Under the pieces are notes generated by a model that did no database searches, was not told the DNA's origin, and was given only the letters and a program-made list of their open reading frames with translations. The position numbers and the translations under genes are program-made. Positions 7,488 through 16,257 of a stretch of 64,000 nt of DNA are shown here, in pieces. This DNA comes from Chitinolyticbacter meiyuanensis (GTDB taxonomy: Bacteria; Pseudomonadota; Gammaproteobacteria; Burkholderiales; Chitinibacteraceae), in contig NZ_CP041335.1 of assembly GCF_008033135.1 (NCBI RefSeq), positions 841,513-905,512 of the forward strand, read 5' to 3'. The first letter of the stretch is position 1; every line of letters starts with the position of its first letter.

Positions 7488-8275
7488 TGCTGTTCCGCTC
7501 CAAGCGTGTTTCCGCGGCAGCGGCGGATGAGATCGTCATTGATATCTCGGAGGAGTTCGGCATCCGCAAGCTGCATTTCGGCGGTGACGACACCCAGAGT
7601 GCGATGCGGGTGTCCGATCCCGAGGAGCTGGTGCTGGCCTACACCCGCTGCCTGTTCGGCTTCCTGCTGTTCATCGAACCGCCGCGGGAGGCCTTGCTGA
7701 TCGGTCTCGGTGGCGGCTCGATCGCCAAGTGGATCCACGCCCGCTTGCCGGAAACCCGGCTCAGCTGCGTGGAGCTGCATCCGCAGGTCATCGCCGTGGC
7801 CCGCAGCATGTTTGCGCTGCCACCGGACGACGAGCGACTGGCCGTGCTGGCAGGCGATGGCGCCGCACACGTGGCCAAGTTGGCGGATGGCGCCACTGAT
7901 TTGATCATCATGGATGCCTACTCGGCCACCGGCATCGCGCCGCCGCTGGCATCGGCCGAATTCTTCGCCACCTGTCGTGACAAGCTCAGCGACAACGGCG
8001 TGCTGGCAGTGAACCTGTGGGGTTCGGACAAACGTTTTTCCACATATTGCGAGCGGTTGTCCGAGGTGTTCGACGGGCGATTGTTGTGCCTGCCGGCGCG
8101 GCAGAAGGGCAATGTGATGGCTTTCGCTTTCCGCCGTGGCCAGAACAGCCCGCAGTGGGAGCGCCTTGCCGAGCGAGCCAGCCGGCTGGAGGCGCAATAC
8201 GGGCTGGAGTTCCCGGAATTCGTCGCCGATCTGGCGCGGCTCAACCCGCATAACGACCGGCGCCTGTTCGTCTAG
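7487..8275 (+). CDS. Spermidine-synthase-like methyltransferase-fold protein
   Basis: The 262-residue product has a Rossmann SAM-type core: ALLIGLGGGSIAKW (69-82), SCVELHPQVIAVAR, and LIIMDAYSATGIAPPLAS, which match the spermidine synthase/polyamine aminopropyltransferase superfamily. No N-terminal tetramerisation domain is evident, and the usual substrate motif is not clear, so polyamine synthesis is not shown. Its ATG overlaps the ttcA stop. Homologues of this short type are usually listed only as spermidine synthase-like. Confidence 0.75.
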   Translation: MLFRSKRVSAAAADEIVIDISEEFGIRKLHFGGDDTQSAMRVSDPEELVLAYTRCLFGFLLFIEPPREALLIGLGGGSIAKWIHARLPETRLSCVELHPQVIAVARSMFALPPDDERLAVLAGDGAAHVAKLADGATDLIIMDAYSATGIAPPLASAEFFATCRDKLSDNGVLAVNLWGSDKRFSTYCERLSEVFDGRLLCLPARQKGNVMAFAFRRGQNSPQWERLAERASRLEAQYGLEFPEFVADLARLNPHNDRRLFV

Positions 8276-8371
8276 CCGTCGATTTGTCCGCCATGCTGCG
8301 CTGCCGCGGTTTGCAAGCTGCGCCGGATGTGGAAAAATCAACGTTAACTAACGGTTACAAGGTATTACCCC

Positions 8372-8866
8372 ATGCTCGATCGTGACGGCTATCGCCCGAA
8401 CGTCGGCATCATCATTCTCAACCAGCAAAATCAGGTGTTCTGGGGCAAGCGGGTGCGCGAGCATTCGTGGCAGTTCCCGCAAGGCGGGATCAAGCAGGGC
8501 GAATCGCCCGAGCAGGCAATGTACCGCGAGCTGATGGAAGAAGTCGGTCTCGCGCCCGAGCACGTGCGTATCGTGGGCCGTACCCGCGACTGGTTGAAAT
8601 ACGATGTGCCGACCAACTGGGTTCGCCGCGAGTGGCGCGGCACCTACAAGGGGCAAAAGCAGATCTGGTTCCTGCTGCGGCTGGTCGGTCGTGATTCCGA
8701 TGTCTGCCTGCGCCGCAGCACGCATCCGGAGTTCGACGCCTGGCGCTGGAACGAGTACTGGGCGCCGCTCGACGCGGTGATCGAGTTCAAGCGCGGTGTC
8801 TACGAAGCCGCGTTGTCTGAGCTGTCGCGTTACCTCGACAACGCGCCATTGCGCGCGCAGGGCTGA
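8372..8866 (+). CDS. rppH: RNA pyrophosphohydrolase RppH (Nudix)
   Basis: RppH removes pyrophosphate from 5'-triphosphate mRNA ends and so starts 5'-dependent decay. The Nudix box is complete at 38-60 ([23 protein letters not shown] region, with the REL-EE core). The N-terminal [17 protein letters not shown] and the later GQKQIWFLL are characteristic of RppH/NudH. At 164 residues it has the usual length. It lies immediately upstream of pilS, separated by 11 bp, an arrangement that suggests one transcript. Confidence 0.95.
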   Translation: MLDRDGYRPNVGIIILNQQNQVFWGKRVREHSWQFPQGGIKQGESPEQAMYRELMEEVGLAPEHVRIVGRTRDWLKYDVPTNWVRREWRGTYKGQKQIWFLLRLVGRDSDVCLRRSTHPEFDAWRWNEYWAPLDAVIEFKRGVYEAALSELSRYLDNAPLRAQG

Positions 8867-8877
8867 GAGCGGGCGGC

Positions 8878-10455
8878 ATGCGAGCGCCCATGGTGAGCGA
8901 GGTCTACTGGCGCTCGCTCAGCCTGCTCAATACCTTCCGGCTGTTGTCGGTGGTGGCGCTGCTGGTGGGCGTGGGCTGGTATACCCCAGGTGCCTTTGAC
9001 AGCGAACTCGCGTGGCGTGCCTTCCTGTGGCTGTGCAGCGGTTACACGCTGGCGGCGTTGCTGTTCCTCTTTGGCATCCGCTTCCGCCTGCCGCGCTTCG
9101 ATCTGCAGCTGACGCTGCACGCGGCGACCGACATCGCCTTCATCGTGGCGCTGGTGCACCTGTTTGGCGGGCTGCGCAGCGGCCTTGGCATCCTGTTGCT
9201 GTGTTACATCGCGGCAGCCGGCCTGATTGCCCGTGGCCGCATGACGCTGTTCCACGCCGCGCTTGCGACCATTGCGCTGCTGGTTGAACTGTCTTCGCGC
9301 ATCTACCTGGGCGGCGCGCGCGACGATGATTACGGCAACGTGGTGCTGCTGTGCGTCGCCAGCTTTGCCGTGGCTTGGCTGGCGCACCGGCTGGCGCGCT
9401 ATGCACGAGAAAGCGAGGCGCTGGCGCACGCGCGCGGCATCGACCTGGAAAACCTCGGCCAGCTCAACGCGCGCATCCTGCAGGATGTATCGGATGGCGT
9501 GCTGGTGGTCGATGCGTCCGGTATCGTTCGCCAGGTGAACGAGCAGGCGATGCGGCTGATCGGCGAGCGGGCCGACGACGACGTCGCGCTGGCCAACTAT
9601 CTACCGGAGCTCGCCGCGGTGCTGTTCCGCTGGCGTGACGATCCCTATACCAAGCCTGCCCTGGTGACCGCCATGGCCACGCGCAAGACGCTGCGGCCCC
9701 GCTTGGTGCCGGCGTCGTTCACCGTCAGTGGCGACGTGCTGATCTATCTCGAGGACATGGACCGGTTGCGTCGCGAATCGCAGCAACTGAAGCTCGCCGC
9801 ACTCGGGCGGCTGACCGCCAACCTCGCGCACGAGATCCGCAATCCTTTGAGTGCCATCACCCATGCGGCGCAGCTGCTGGCCGAGGAGGCCGGCGACGAT
9901 CCGCTGGGCCGCAAGCTCACTCGCATCATCAACGACAACGCGGCGCGGCTGGAACGCATGGTGGCCGACGTGCTGGAGCTCAACCGCCGTGATCGCCTCA
10001 AGCGGGTCGAGATCGAGCTTGGCGCGTGGCTGAGCACCTTTCTCGATGAGGTGCGGCAAAGCGAAGGCATCACGGTGCCGATCGCCTGTCATTGCCCGGA
10101 CGAGGCCAGCATCAAGTTCGATCCCGCGCATCTGCAGCAGGTGCTGTGGAATCTGGTACGCAATGGCTGGCGCTATTGCAGCAAGCGGCCGGGCAGCCTG
10201 CGCCTGGCGATCGAGCGTGACGACGCAGGCCGCTGGCGGCTCGACGTGCAGAACGACGGCCCGCCGGTGCCGGCCGATGCCCAGACGCAACTGTTCGAAC
10301 CGTTTTTCACCACGGAATCGAAAGGAACCGGCCTCGGGTTGTATATTGCCCGCGAGATCTGTGCCGCCAATTCGGCCTGGCTCGAATACGTGCCGGTCGA
10401 GTCGGGCGCGTGCTTCCGTATCGTTTTCGAGGTGACAGATGGCGAGAAAACCTAG
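8878..10455 (+). CDS. pilS: Sensor histidine kinase PilS
   Basis: PilS is the membrane sensor partner of PilR and controls type IV pilin transcription. The 525-residue product has six or so hydrophobic segments in the first 190 residues, a PAS-like region (about 200-300), the HisKA H-box LAHEIRNPLSAITHAAQLL with phosphoacceptor His318, an N-box (LQQVLWNLVRNGWRY) and a G2-box GTGLGLYIAREICAAN. The next gene overlaps by 17 bp and encodes an NtrC-type regulator, the standard pilSR order. The start at 8878 is chosen by position; an ATG at 8890 is possible. Confidence 0.88.
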   Translation: MRAPMVSEVYWRSLSLLNTFRLLSVVALLVGVGWYTPGAFDSELAWRAFLWLCSGYTLAALLFLFGIRFRLPRFDLQLTLHAATDIAFIVALVHLFGGLRSGLGILLLCYIAAAGLIARGRMTLFHAALATIALLVELSSRIYLGGARDDDYGNVVLLCVASFAVAWLAHRLARYARESEALAHARGIDLENLGQLNARILQDVSDGVLVVDASGIVRQVNEQAMRLIGERADDDVALANYLPELAAVLFRWRDDPYTKPALVTAMATRKTLRPRLVPASFTVSGDVLIYLEDMDRLRRESQQLKLAALGRLTANLAHEIRNPLSAITHAAQLLAEEAGDDPLGRKLTRIINDNAARLERMVADVLELNRRDRLKRVEIELGAWLSTFLDEVRQSEGITVPIACHCPDEASIKFDPAHLQQVLWNLVRNGWRYCSKRPGSLRLAIERDDAGRWRLDVQNDGPPVPADAQTQLFEPFFTTESKGTGLGLYIAREICAANSAWLEYVPVESGACFRIVFEVTDGEKT

Positions 10456-11806
10456 AAATGCCCGCCGTGTGCTGGTGGTCGACGACGAGGTCGATCTTGC
10501 CGAGCTGCTCGAACTCACGCTGATCAAGATGGGGCTGGACGTCGACACCGCTGGCGGCGTGGCGGAGGCCCGCGGCATGCTGGCGCGCACCGCCTACGAC
10601 CTGGTGCTGACCGACATGCGCATGCAGGATGGCGAGGGGCTGGAGATTGTCCAGCACATCCAGGACAAGCGACTCGATGTGCCGGTGGCCGTGATCACCG
10701 CCTACGGCAGCACGCAGAACGCGGTGGCAGCGCTCAAGGCCGGTGCGTTCGATTACCTTGCCAAGCCGGTGTCGCTGGAACAGCTGCGCACGCTGGTGAA
10801 ATCGGCACTGCGCCTGGAAGACTCGGGCGAATCGGCGCCGGTCGAGGTGGCCAGCGCTGATCGGCCGCTGCTCGGCGAATCGGCGGCCATCCGCCAAGTG
10901 CTGGAGCTGGTGGAGAAGCTGGCGCGCAGCCAGGCGCCGGTCTACATCACCGGGGAATCGGGCAGCGGCAAGGAGCGCGCGGCGCGGCTGATCCACGCCC
11001 GCAGCAACCGCGCCGAGCAGCCCTTCGTGGCGGTGAACTGCGGCGCCATCCCCGAGAACCTGATGGAAAGCGAGTTCTTCGGCTACAAAAAGGGCGCCTT
11101 CACCGGGGCCGATCAGGACAGAGACGGCTTCTTTCAGGCCGCTACCGGCGGCACACTGTTCCTCGATGAAGTGGCGGACCTGCCGCTGGCGATGCAGGTG
11201 AAGCTGCTGCGCGCGATCCAGGAGCGCAAGGTACGCAAGGTGGGCAGCACGGCAGAGGATTCGGTCGACGTTCGGCTGATTTCCGCCACCCACCAGAACC
11301 TGGCGCGCTGTGTGGAAGCCGGCAAGTTTCGCCAGGATCTGTATTACCGGCTCAACGTGATCGAGCTCAAGATGCCGCCGCTACGCGAGATGGGCGACGA
11401 CATCGTACTGATCGCCCGGCAGGTGCTGGCACGCCTGGCGCAGCAGAACGGCATGACCATGCCGGAGGTATCGAGCGATGCGCTGAGGGCGCTGCGCCAG
11501 TATGCATTCCCCGGCAATGTGCGTGAGCTGGAGAACACGCTGGAGCGGGCGCTGGCGCTCTCCGACGGGTTGAGCATCACCGCCGAAGACCTGCAGTTGC
11601 AGCCACAGGCCTTCGAGGGCGAGGCAGAAGGTGGCGGCGCGGGCGGCCCGTTGCAGGATTACCTCGACAAGGTAGAGCGCAACGCCATCCTCGACGCGCT
11701 GGAAAAGACCAATGGCAACCGTACCCAGGCTGCCAAACTCTTGGGCGTGACCTTCCGCTCGTTGCGCTACCGGATGGACCGGCTGAGTCTGGCCGGCAAG
11801 GACTAG
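10439..11806 (+). CDS. pilR: Sigma-54-dependent response regulator PilR
   Basis: Domains in order: receiver (about 10-125, phosphoacceptor Asp59 in LVLTDMRMQDG), AAA+ activator (about 145-375) with Walker A GESGSGKE and the sigma-54-contact loop GAFTGA, and a Fis-type helix-turn-helix at the C-terminus (KTNGNRTQAAKLLGVTFRSLRYRM). The protein would activate RpoN promoters such as that of the major pilin gene, which is not in this window. It overlaps pilS and is followed 6 bp later by a DUF1275 gene. Confidence 0.9.
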   Translation: MARKPRNARRVLVVDDEVDLAELLELTLIKMGLDVDTAGGVAEARGMLARTAYDLVLTDMRMQDGEGLEIVQHIQDKRLDVPVAVITAYGSTQNAVAALKAGAFDYLAKPVSLEQLRTLVKSALRLEDSGESAPVEVASADRPLLGESAAIRQVLELVEKLARSQAPVYITGESGSGKERAARLIHARSNRAEQPFVAVNCGAIPENLMESEFFGYKKGAFTGADQDRDGFFQAATGGTLFLDEVADLPLAMQVKLLRAIQERKVRKVGSTAEDSVDVRLISATHQNLARCVEAGKFRQDLYYRLNVIELKMPPLREMGDDIVLIARQVLARLAQQNGMTMPEVSSDALRALRQYAFPGNVRELENTLERALALSDGLSITAEDLQLQPQAFEGEAEGGGAGGPLQDYLDKVERNAILDALEKTNGNRTQAAKLLGVTFRSLRYRMDRLSLAGKD

Positions 11807-11812
11807 CGCGCC

Positions 11813-12508
11813 ATGCTGTTCCGCTTGCCGCGCTGGGTCTGGCTGGGCGGTTTCGTGCTGGCCTGGGTGGCGGGCCTCGTCAATGTGGTTGGCTATCTGA
11901 GCTTCGAGCACCAGGCGGTGACCCACCTGACCGGCACCACGACATTGCTCGGTGCCGCACTGGCGCACGGGCAGTGGTCGGCTGGCGGTCATCTGCTCGC
12001 CGTGCTGGCATCGTTCGTCGGTGGCGCGTTGTTGAGCGGCCTAGTGATCGGCGATGGCGCGTTGCAGCTGGGCCGGCGCTACGGGCTGGTGCTGGGCCTC
12101 GAGACCATTACGCTGGTGCTGGCTGTGCCATTGCTGGAGCGCGAGCTGGTGTGGGGCAGCTATCTGGCCGGGCTTGCCTGCGGGTTGCAGAACGGCATGG
12201 GCACCACCTACAGCGGTGCCGTGGTACGGACCACGCACGTGACCGGCATGCTGACCGATCTGGGCCTGGCGCTTGGGTTATGGCTGCGCGGCCGCCCGGT
12301 CGAGCCGCGCCGGCTGAGCCTGTGTCTGGTGGTGGTATCGGGCTTCTTTCTCGGCGCCGTGTGTGGTACCTGGCTGTTTGCCGCACTGCACTATGCCGCG
12401 CTGTACGTGCCGGCTGCGACCACGCTGGCGCTGGCACTCATCTATTGGCTGTACCGCTGGTGTTCACACCGGCACAGCCCTACGGAACCCAAGCATGCGG
12501 ATCGATGA
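11813..12508 (+). CDS. DUF1275 (YoaK-type) membrane protein
   Basis: A 231-residue inner-membrane protein with about six hydrophobic segments. GLVNVVGYLSFEHQAVTHLTGTTT near the N-terminus and GLACGLQNGMGTTYSGAVVRTTHVTGMLTDLG in the middle are the two internally related signatures of DUF1275. Function is not established for the family. It starts 6 bp after pilR and overlaps the ampD start by 14 bp. Confidence 0.87.
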   Translation: MLFRLPRWVWLGGFVLAWVAGLVNVVGYLSFEHQAVTHLTGTTTLLGAALAHGQWSAGGHLLAVLASFVGGALLSGLVIGDGALQLGRRYGLVLGLETITLVLAVPLLERELVWGSYLAGLACGLQNGMGTTYSGAVVRTTHVTGMLTDLGLALGLWLRGRPVEPRRLSLCLVVVSGFFLGAVCGTWLFAALHYAALYVPAATTLALALIYWLYRWCSHRHSPTEPKHADR

Positions 12509-13076
12509 ACTCGGCTATTGCGACGCGGCCCGTCAGGTCGCCAGCCCCAATTGCGATGCGCGCCAGCCCGGTGAGGTGATCCGGCTGGTGGTGGTGCACA
12601 ACATCAGCCTGCCGCCGGGGCAGTTCGGCGGCGATGACATCGAGCAGCTGTTCACCAACCGCATCGATCCAGCGGCGGCGCCGGGCTATGACGAGCTGGC
12701 GCGGCTGCGCGTGTCCGCCCACTTCCTGATCCGTCGCGACGGCGAGCTGGTGCAGTTCGTGCCGACCGCGGCACGGGCCTGGCACGCTGGGGCGTCGCTA
12801 TGGTGCGGCCGCGAGCGCTGCAACGATTTCTCGGTGGGCATCGAGCTCGAGGGCAGTGATTTCGTACCGTTCGAGCCGGCGCAATACCAACGGCTGCTCG
12901 ATCTGCTGGTCACGCTGGCTGAGCGGCACCCGATCGAAGCCATCGTCGGGCACAGCGAAATCGCGCCGGGGCGCAAGACCGATCCGGGGCCGTTTTTCGA
13001 TTGGTCGCGGGTACATGCTGCATTGCCGCAACTGCGGCCGGCAAATCCGGGTGAGTCTGCGACGGCGCGGCTATAA
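12495..13076 (+). CDS. ampD: 1,6-anhydro-N-acetylmuramyl-L-alanine amidase AmpD
   Basis: AmpD is the cytosolic zinc amidase that cuts anhydromuropeptides during peptidoglycan recycling and thereby limits AmpR-type beta-lactamase induction. The 193-residue protein has the zinc ligands His35 (VVVHNISLP), His153 (GHSEIAPGR) and Asp163, with Glu117 in the VGIELEG segment. The C-terminal GRKTDPGPFFDW is typical. Start: the ATG at 12495, overlapping the preceding gene. The stop codon lies inside a TATAAT that may serve the next gene, kup. Confidence 0.94.
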   Translation: MRIDELGYCDAARQVASPNCDARQPGEVIRLVVVHNISLPPGQFGGDDIEQLFTNRIDPAAAPGYDELARLRVSAHFLIRRDGELVQFVPTAARAWHAGASLWCGRERCNDFSVGIELEGSDFVPFEPAQYQRLLDLLVTLAERHPIEAIVGHSEIAPGRKTDPGPFFDWSRVHAALPQLRPANPGESATARL

Positions 13077-13077
13077 T
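13072..13077 (+). promoter_or_regulatory. Possible -10 element for kup
   Basis: TATAAT lies 35 bp before the kup start and overlaps the ampD stop codon. No convincing -35 is found at 16-18 bp, so this is only a candidate. Confidence 0.3.
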
Positions 13078-13111
13078 CCGCGCAACCTCGCATCCACGCC
13101 ACGCCCACTCC

Positions 13112-15001
13112 ATGCAACCCTCCCAGAATTCTCCTTCCGGCCAGGCCGCGCTGACGCTGGCTGCGCTCGGCGTCGTCTACGGCGACATCGGCACCAGCCC
13201 GCTCTATACGCTCAAGGAATGCCTGAACGGCCATGTGCCGCTGCCCATCATTCAGGAGAACGTGTTCGGCATGCTCTCCATGGTGTTCTGGGGGCTGGTG
13301 CTGGTGGTGTCGATCAAATACGTGGTGCTGATCCTGCGGGCCGACAACCGTGGCGAGGGGGGGGTGCTGGCGCTGATGGCACTGGCGTTGCGCGAGGCGG
13401 GCGGCAACAGCCGCAAGGCGCTGTTCTTCACCGCGCTCGGCATCTTCGGCGCGGCGCTGTTCTACGGCGACAGCATCATCACGCCGGCGATCTCGGTGCT
13501 GTCGGCGCTCGAAGGGGTGGGTGTGATCTCGCATCGCTTCGACAGCTACATCGTGCCGGCGACCATTGCCATCCTGATTGCGCTCTTCATCCTGCAGGCA
13601 CGCGGTACCGCCAGCGTCGGCAAGCTGTTCGGCCCGGTGATGGTGCTGTGGTTCGCCACGCTGGGCCTGCTCGGGCTGTGGCAAGTGATCCAGCATCCCT
13701 ACGTGCTGGCGGCAATCAACCCGATCTATGCATTCCAGTTCATCTCCCACCATGCCTGGCAGGCCTTCGTGCTGCTGGGCGCCGTGGTGCTGGCGCTGAC
13801 CGGGGCCGAGGCGCTCTATGCCGACATGGGCCACTTCGGCCGCCCGGCCATCCGTCGCGCCTGGTTCGGCCTGGTGTTACCGGCCCTGGTGCTCAACTAT
13901 TTCGGCCAGGGTGCACTGCTGTTGCAGGATCCGACCGCCATCAAGAACCCGTTCTTCCTGCTGGCGCCGTCCTGGGGCCTGCTGCCGCTGGTGGTGTTGG
14001 CCACTGTCGCCACGGTGATCGCATCGCAGGCGGTGATCTCCGGTGCATATTCGATGACGAGCCAGGCCATCCAGCTGGGCTTTGCGCCGCGGATGAATGT
14101 CGAGCACACGTCCGACACTGAAATCGGCCAGATCTACATGCCGGGCATCAACTGGTTCCTGCTGATCTCGGTGATCATCCTGGTGTTGCTGTTCCGCTCT
14201 TCCGGCAATCTCGCTTCGGCGTATGGCTTTGCGGTTACCTGCACCATGGTGATGACCACGCTGCTGGCCTTCACCGTGCTCGGCCGCCGCTTCTCCGGCC
14301 CGGCGCGGATCGGCATCTTTGCGCTGCTGTCGGTGATGCTGGTGATCGACATCATGCTGTTCTCGTCGAACGCGCTGAAGATCCACGACGGCGGCTGGTT
14401 CCCGCTGCTGGTCGGCGTGATCGCCTTCACGCTGATGATGACGTGGAAGCGCGGCCGCGCACTGCTGAACGAGCGACTGCACCAGGGCGAGCTGCCGCTG
14501 GAAGGCTTCGTCGACATGATCGAGGCCAGCCCGCCGCAACGGGTGGAAGGCACGGCCATCTTCATGACCGGCGATGCGGACCGGGTGCCGCACGCGCTGC
14601 TGCACAACCTGAAGCACAACAAGGTGCTGCACGAGCAGGTGGTGCTGATGACGGTGGCGATCACCGACGAGCCCTATGTGCCGACGCGCGAACAGGTGGT
14701 GGTCAAGCGGCTGGGCGAGACCTTCTACCAGATCGTTGCCACCTACGGTTTCAAGCAGGAGCCCAGCGTGCCGGTCATCCTCAAGCAGGTGGCGGCACTG
14801 CAGCCGGACCTGGACCTCGATCCGATGCAGACCTCATTCTTCCTGTCGCGCGAGACCATCGTCGCTGCCAAGTACCCGGAGATGGCGCTGTGGCGGCGCA
14901 AGCTGTTCGCACTGATGAACCGCAATGCCGCGCGCGCGACCAGCTACTTCAAGATCCCGCCGAACCGGGTGGTGGAGATGGGGACGCAGGTCGAGCTGTA
15001 A
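13112..15001 (+). CDS. kup: Kup-type potassium transporter
   Basis: Kup takes up K+ with protons across the inner membrane. The product (629 aa) begins with the family signature ALGVVYGDIGTSPLYTLKE (about 17-35) and shows about twelve hydrophobic segments to roughly residue 450, then a cytosolic C-terminal domain (GTAIFMTGDADRVPHALLHNLKHNKVLHE...). Length is normal for proteobacterial Kup. A terminator follows directly. Confidence 0.95.
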   Translation: MQPSQNSPSGQAALTLAALGVVYGDIGTSPLYTLKECLNGHVPLPIIQENVFGMLSMVFWGLVLVVSIKYVVLILRADNRGEGGVLALMALALREAGGNSRKALFFTALGIFGAALFYGDSIITPAISVLSALEGVGVISHRFDSYIVPATIAILIALFILQARGTASVGKLFGPVMVLWFATLGLLGLWQVIQHPYVLAAINPIYAFQFISHHAWQAFVLLGAVVLALTGAEALYADMGHFGRPAIRRAWFGLVLPALVLNYFGQGALLLQDPTAIKNPFFLLAPSWGLLPLVVLATVATVIASQAVISGAYSMTSQAIQLGFAPRMNVEHTSDTEIGQIYMPGINWFLLISVIILVLLFRSSGNLASAYGFAVTCTMVMTTLLAFTVLGRRFSGPARIGIFALLSVMLVIDIMLFSSNALKIHDGGWFPLLVGVIAFTLMMTWKRGRALLNERLHQGELPLEGFVDMIEASPPQRVEGTAIFMTGDADRVPHALLHNLKHNKVLHEQVVLMTVAITDEPYVPTREQVVVKRLGETFYQIVATYGFKQEPSVPVILKQVAALQPDLDLDPMQTSFFLSRETIVAAKYPEMALWRRKLFALMNRNAARATSYFKIPPNRVVEMGTQVEL

Positions 15002-15017
15002 CGGCCGGCCATCCTGC

Positions 15018-15044
15018 AAAACGGGCACTGCGGTGCCCGTTTTT
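15018..15044 (+). terminator. Terminator shared by kup and the convergent HAD gene
   Basis: Stem ACGGGCAC / GTGCCCGT with a 4-base loop, A-run on the left and TTTT on the right, so it can work in both directions between two convergent genes. Confidence 0.85.
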
Positions 15045-15691
15045 CATTGCCATGCGCGGCGCAGCGGCAGGTGGTGCAGCGCGGACAGCAGCACGTCCGC
15101 CGCCGCATGGCCACGCCGGTGGCGACGTAGCCAGACTGTCTTCATGCCGAGCCGCTTGGCTGTCCGCAGGTTGGCGATGCTGTCCTCGACCATGATGCAG
15201 CGGCGTGGCTGCAGCCGCAGCTGGCGACACAGCCGGCGATAGCTGCGGATGAAGGGCTTGGGCAGGTGATCGAGCGCATCGACGCCGATTACCCGGACGA
15301 AATGCCGCGAGATCCCGAGCGCTGCCAGCATGGCTTCGCCGTAATAGGTCGGCCCGTTGGTATAGAGCACCTTGCGGCCGGGCAGCCGTGCCAGCGTGCG
15401 CTTGAGGCCGGCAGCGGGGTGGGTGGGCGCGAGCAAGCGCGGCAGCGGGTGCACGGCTGTGAGAAAGGCGTCGGGATCGATATCCGGATGATGGCGGATC
15501 AGTCCGAGCAGCGTGGCGCCGTAGCGCTGCCAGTAGTGCCGGCGCAGCCAGTCGGCTTCCTCGGCCGGCACCGCCAGCCGGTCGGCGATCCAGCGCGTCA
15601 TCTCCCCATCGATGACGGGAAAGACATGGCGGTGTGCGTGGTGCAGCGTGTCGTCGAGATCGAACAGCCAGGTGTGCGTGCGGGTAGGCAT
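15044..15691 (-). CDS. HAD-family phosphatase, pyrimidine 5'-nucleotidase-like
   Basis: The 215-residue product starts MPTRTHTWLFDLDDTLHHA with the HAD motif I DLDDT, has motif II in VLYTNGP, Lys in HLPKPF, and motif IV in VEDSIANLRTAKRLGM. The TLHHA and long cap match the Sdt1/pyrimidine 5'-nucleotidase subgroup that dephosphorylates UMP/CMP-like substrates. I chose the ATG at 15691 because the frame upstream of it runs through a terminator hairpin and has only a TTG. It is convergent with kup. Confidence 0.82.
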   Translation of the reverse strand: MPTRTHTWLFDLDDTLHHAHRHVFPVIDGEMTRWIADRLAVPAEEADWLRRHYWQRYGATLLGLIRHHPDIDPDAFLTAVHPLPRLLAPTHPAAGLKRTLARLPGRKVLYTNGPTYYGEAMLAALGISRHFVRVIGVDALDHLPKPFIRSYRRLCRQLRLQPRRCIMVEDSIANLRTAKRLGMKTVWLRRHRRGHAAADVLLSALHHLPLRRAWQ

Positions 15692-15697
15692 GGCAAG

Positions 15698-15720
15698 AAA
15701 AAGGCCGGCGCAGGCCGGCC
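15698..15720 (-). terminator. Terminator of the CBS-domain gene
   Basis: On the minus strand, stem GGCCGG / CCGGCC followed by TTTTT, located 19 bp after the CBS gene stop and just before the HAD gene start. Confidence 0.7.
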
Positions 15721-15738
15721 CAAGCTGCGTGCGGGTGG

Positions 15739-16173
15739 TCAACGCCCGTGAATGTAATGCGAAAGCTGCTCGATCGTGTATTCCTGGTCGGCGATTTTTT
15801 CCCGGACCAGATCACCGATCGACAGCACGCCCAGCACGCTGTCGTCGTCGAGCACCGGCAAATGGCGGATGCGTTTTTCGGTCATCAGCGCGAGGCATTC
15901 GTCGACCAGCATGGTCGGTGGCACACAGACCAGGCGCCGGGTCATGATGTCGGCAACGGCGGTGCCGGCGGAGGTCTTGCCCATCAGCACCACTTTGCGT
16001 GCGTAATCGCGCTCGGAAAAGATGCCGACCAGCTTGTCGCCCTCCATCACCAGCACGGCGCCGATGTTCTTCTCGGCCATCAACTGCAGCGCCTGGTAGA
16101 CGGTGGCCTGGGGCGAGATGGAAATGGTTTCGTGCAACTGCTTCTCGACCAGGAGGTGACGGGCATTCTTCAT
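15739..16173 (-). CDS. Tandem CBS-domain protein
   Basis: A 144-residue protein made of two CBS domains (about 12-65 and 80-135): TVYQALQLMAEKNIGAVLVMEGDKLVGIFSERDYARKV and MLVDECLALMTEKRIRHLPVLDDDSVLGVLSIGDLV. Stand-alone CBS pairs bind adenosine nucleotides and act as energy or stress sensors; no partner is shown here. The ATG at 16173 has a good GAGGATC site, which excludes the longer reading upstream. Confidence 0.88.
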   Translation of the reverse strand: MKNARHLLVEKQLHETISISPQATVYQALQLMAEKNIGAVLVMEGDKLVGIFSERDYARKVVLMGKTSAGTAVADIMTRRLVCVPPTMLVDECLALMTEKRIRHLPVLDDDSVLGVLSIGDLVREKIADQEYTIEQLSHYIHGR

Positions 16174-16257
16174 GGTGATCCTCGAGCGGTGGACATGCTT
16201 CCAATCTAGCCGCGCCCCGGCAATCCGCAAGGCGCTGCGTGCTGCGTCGGGCGGCGA

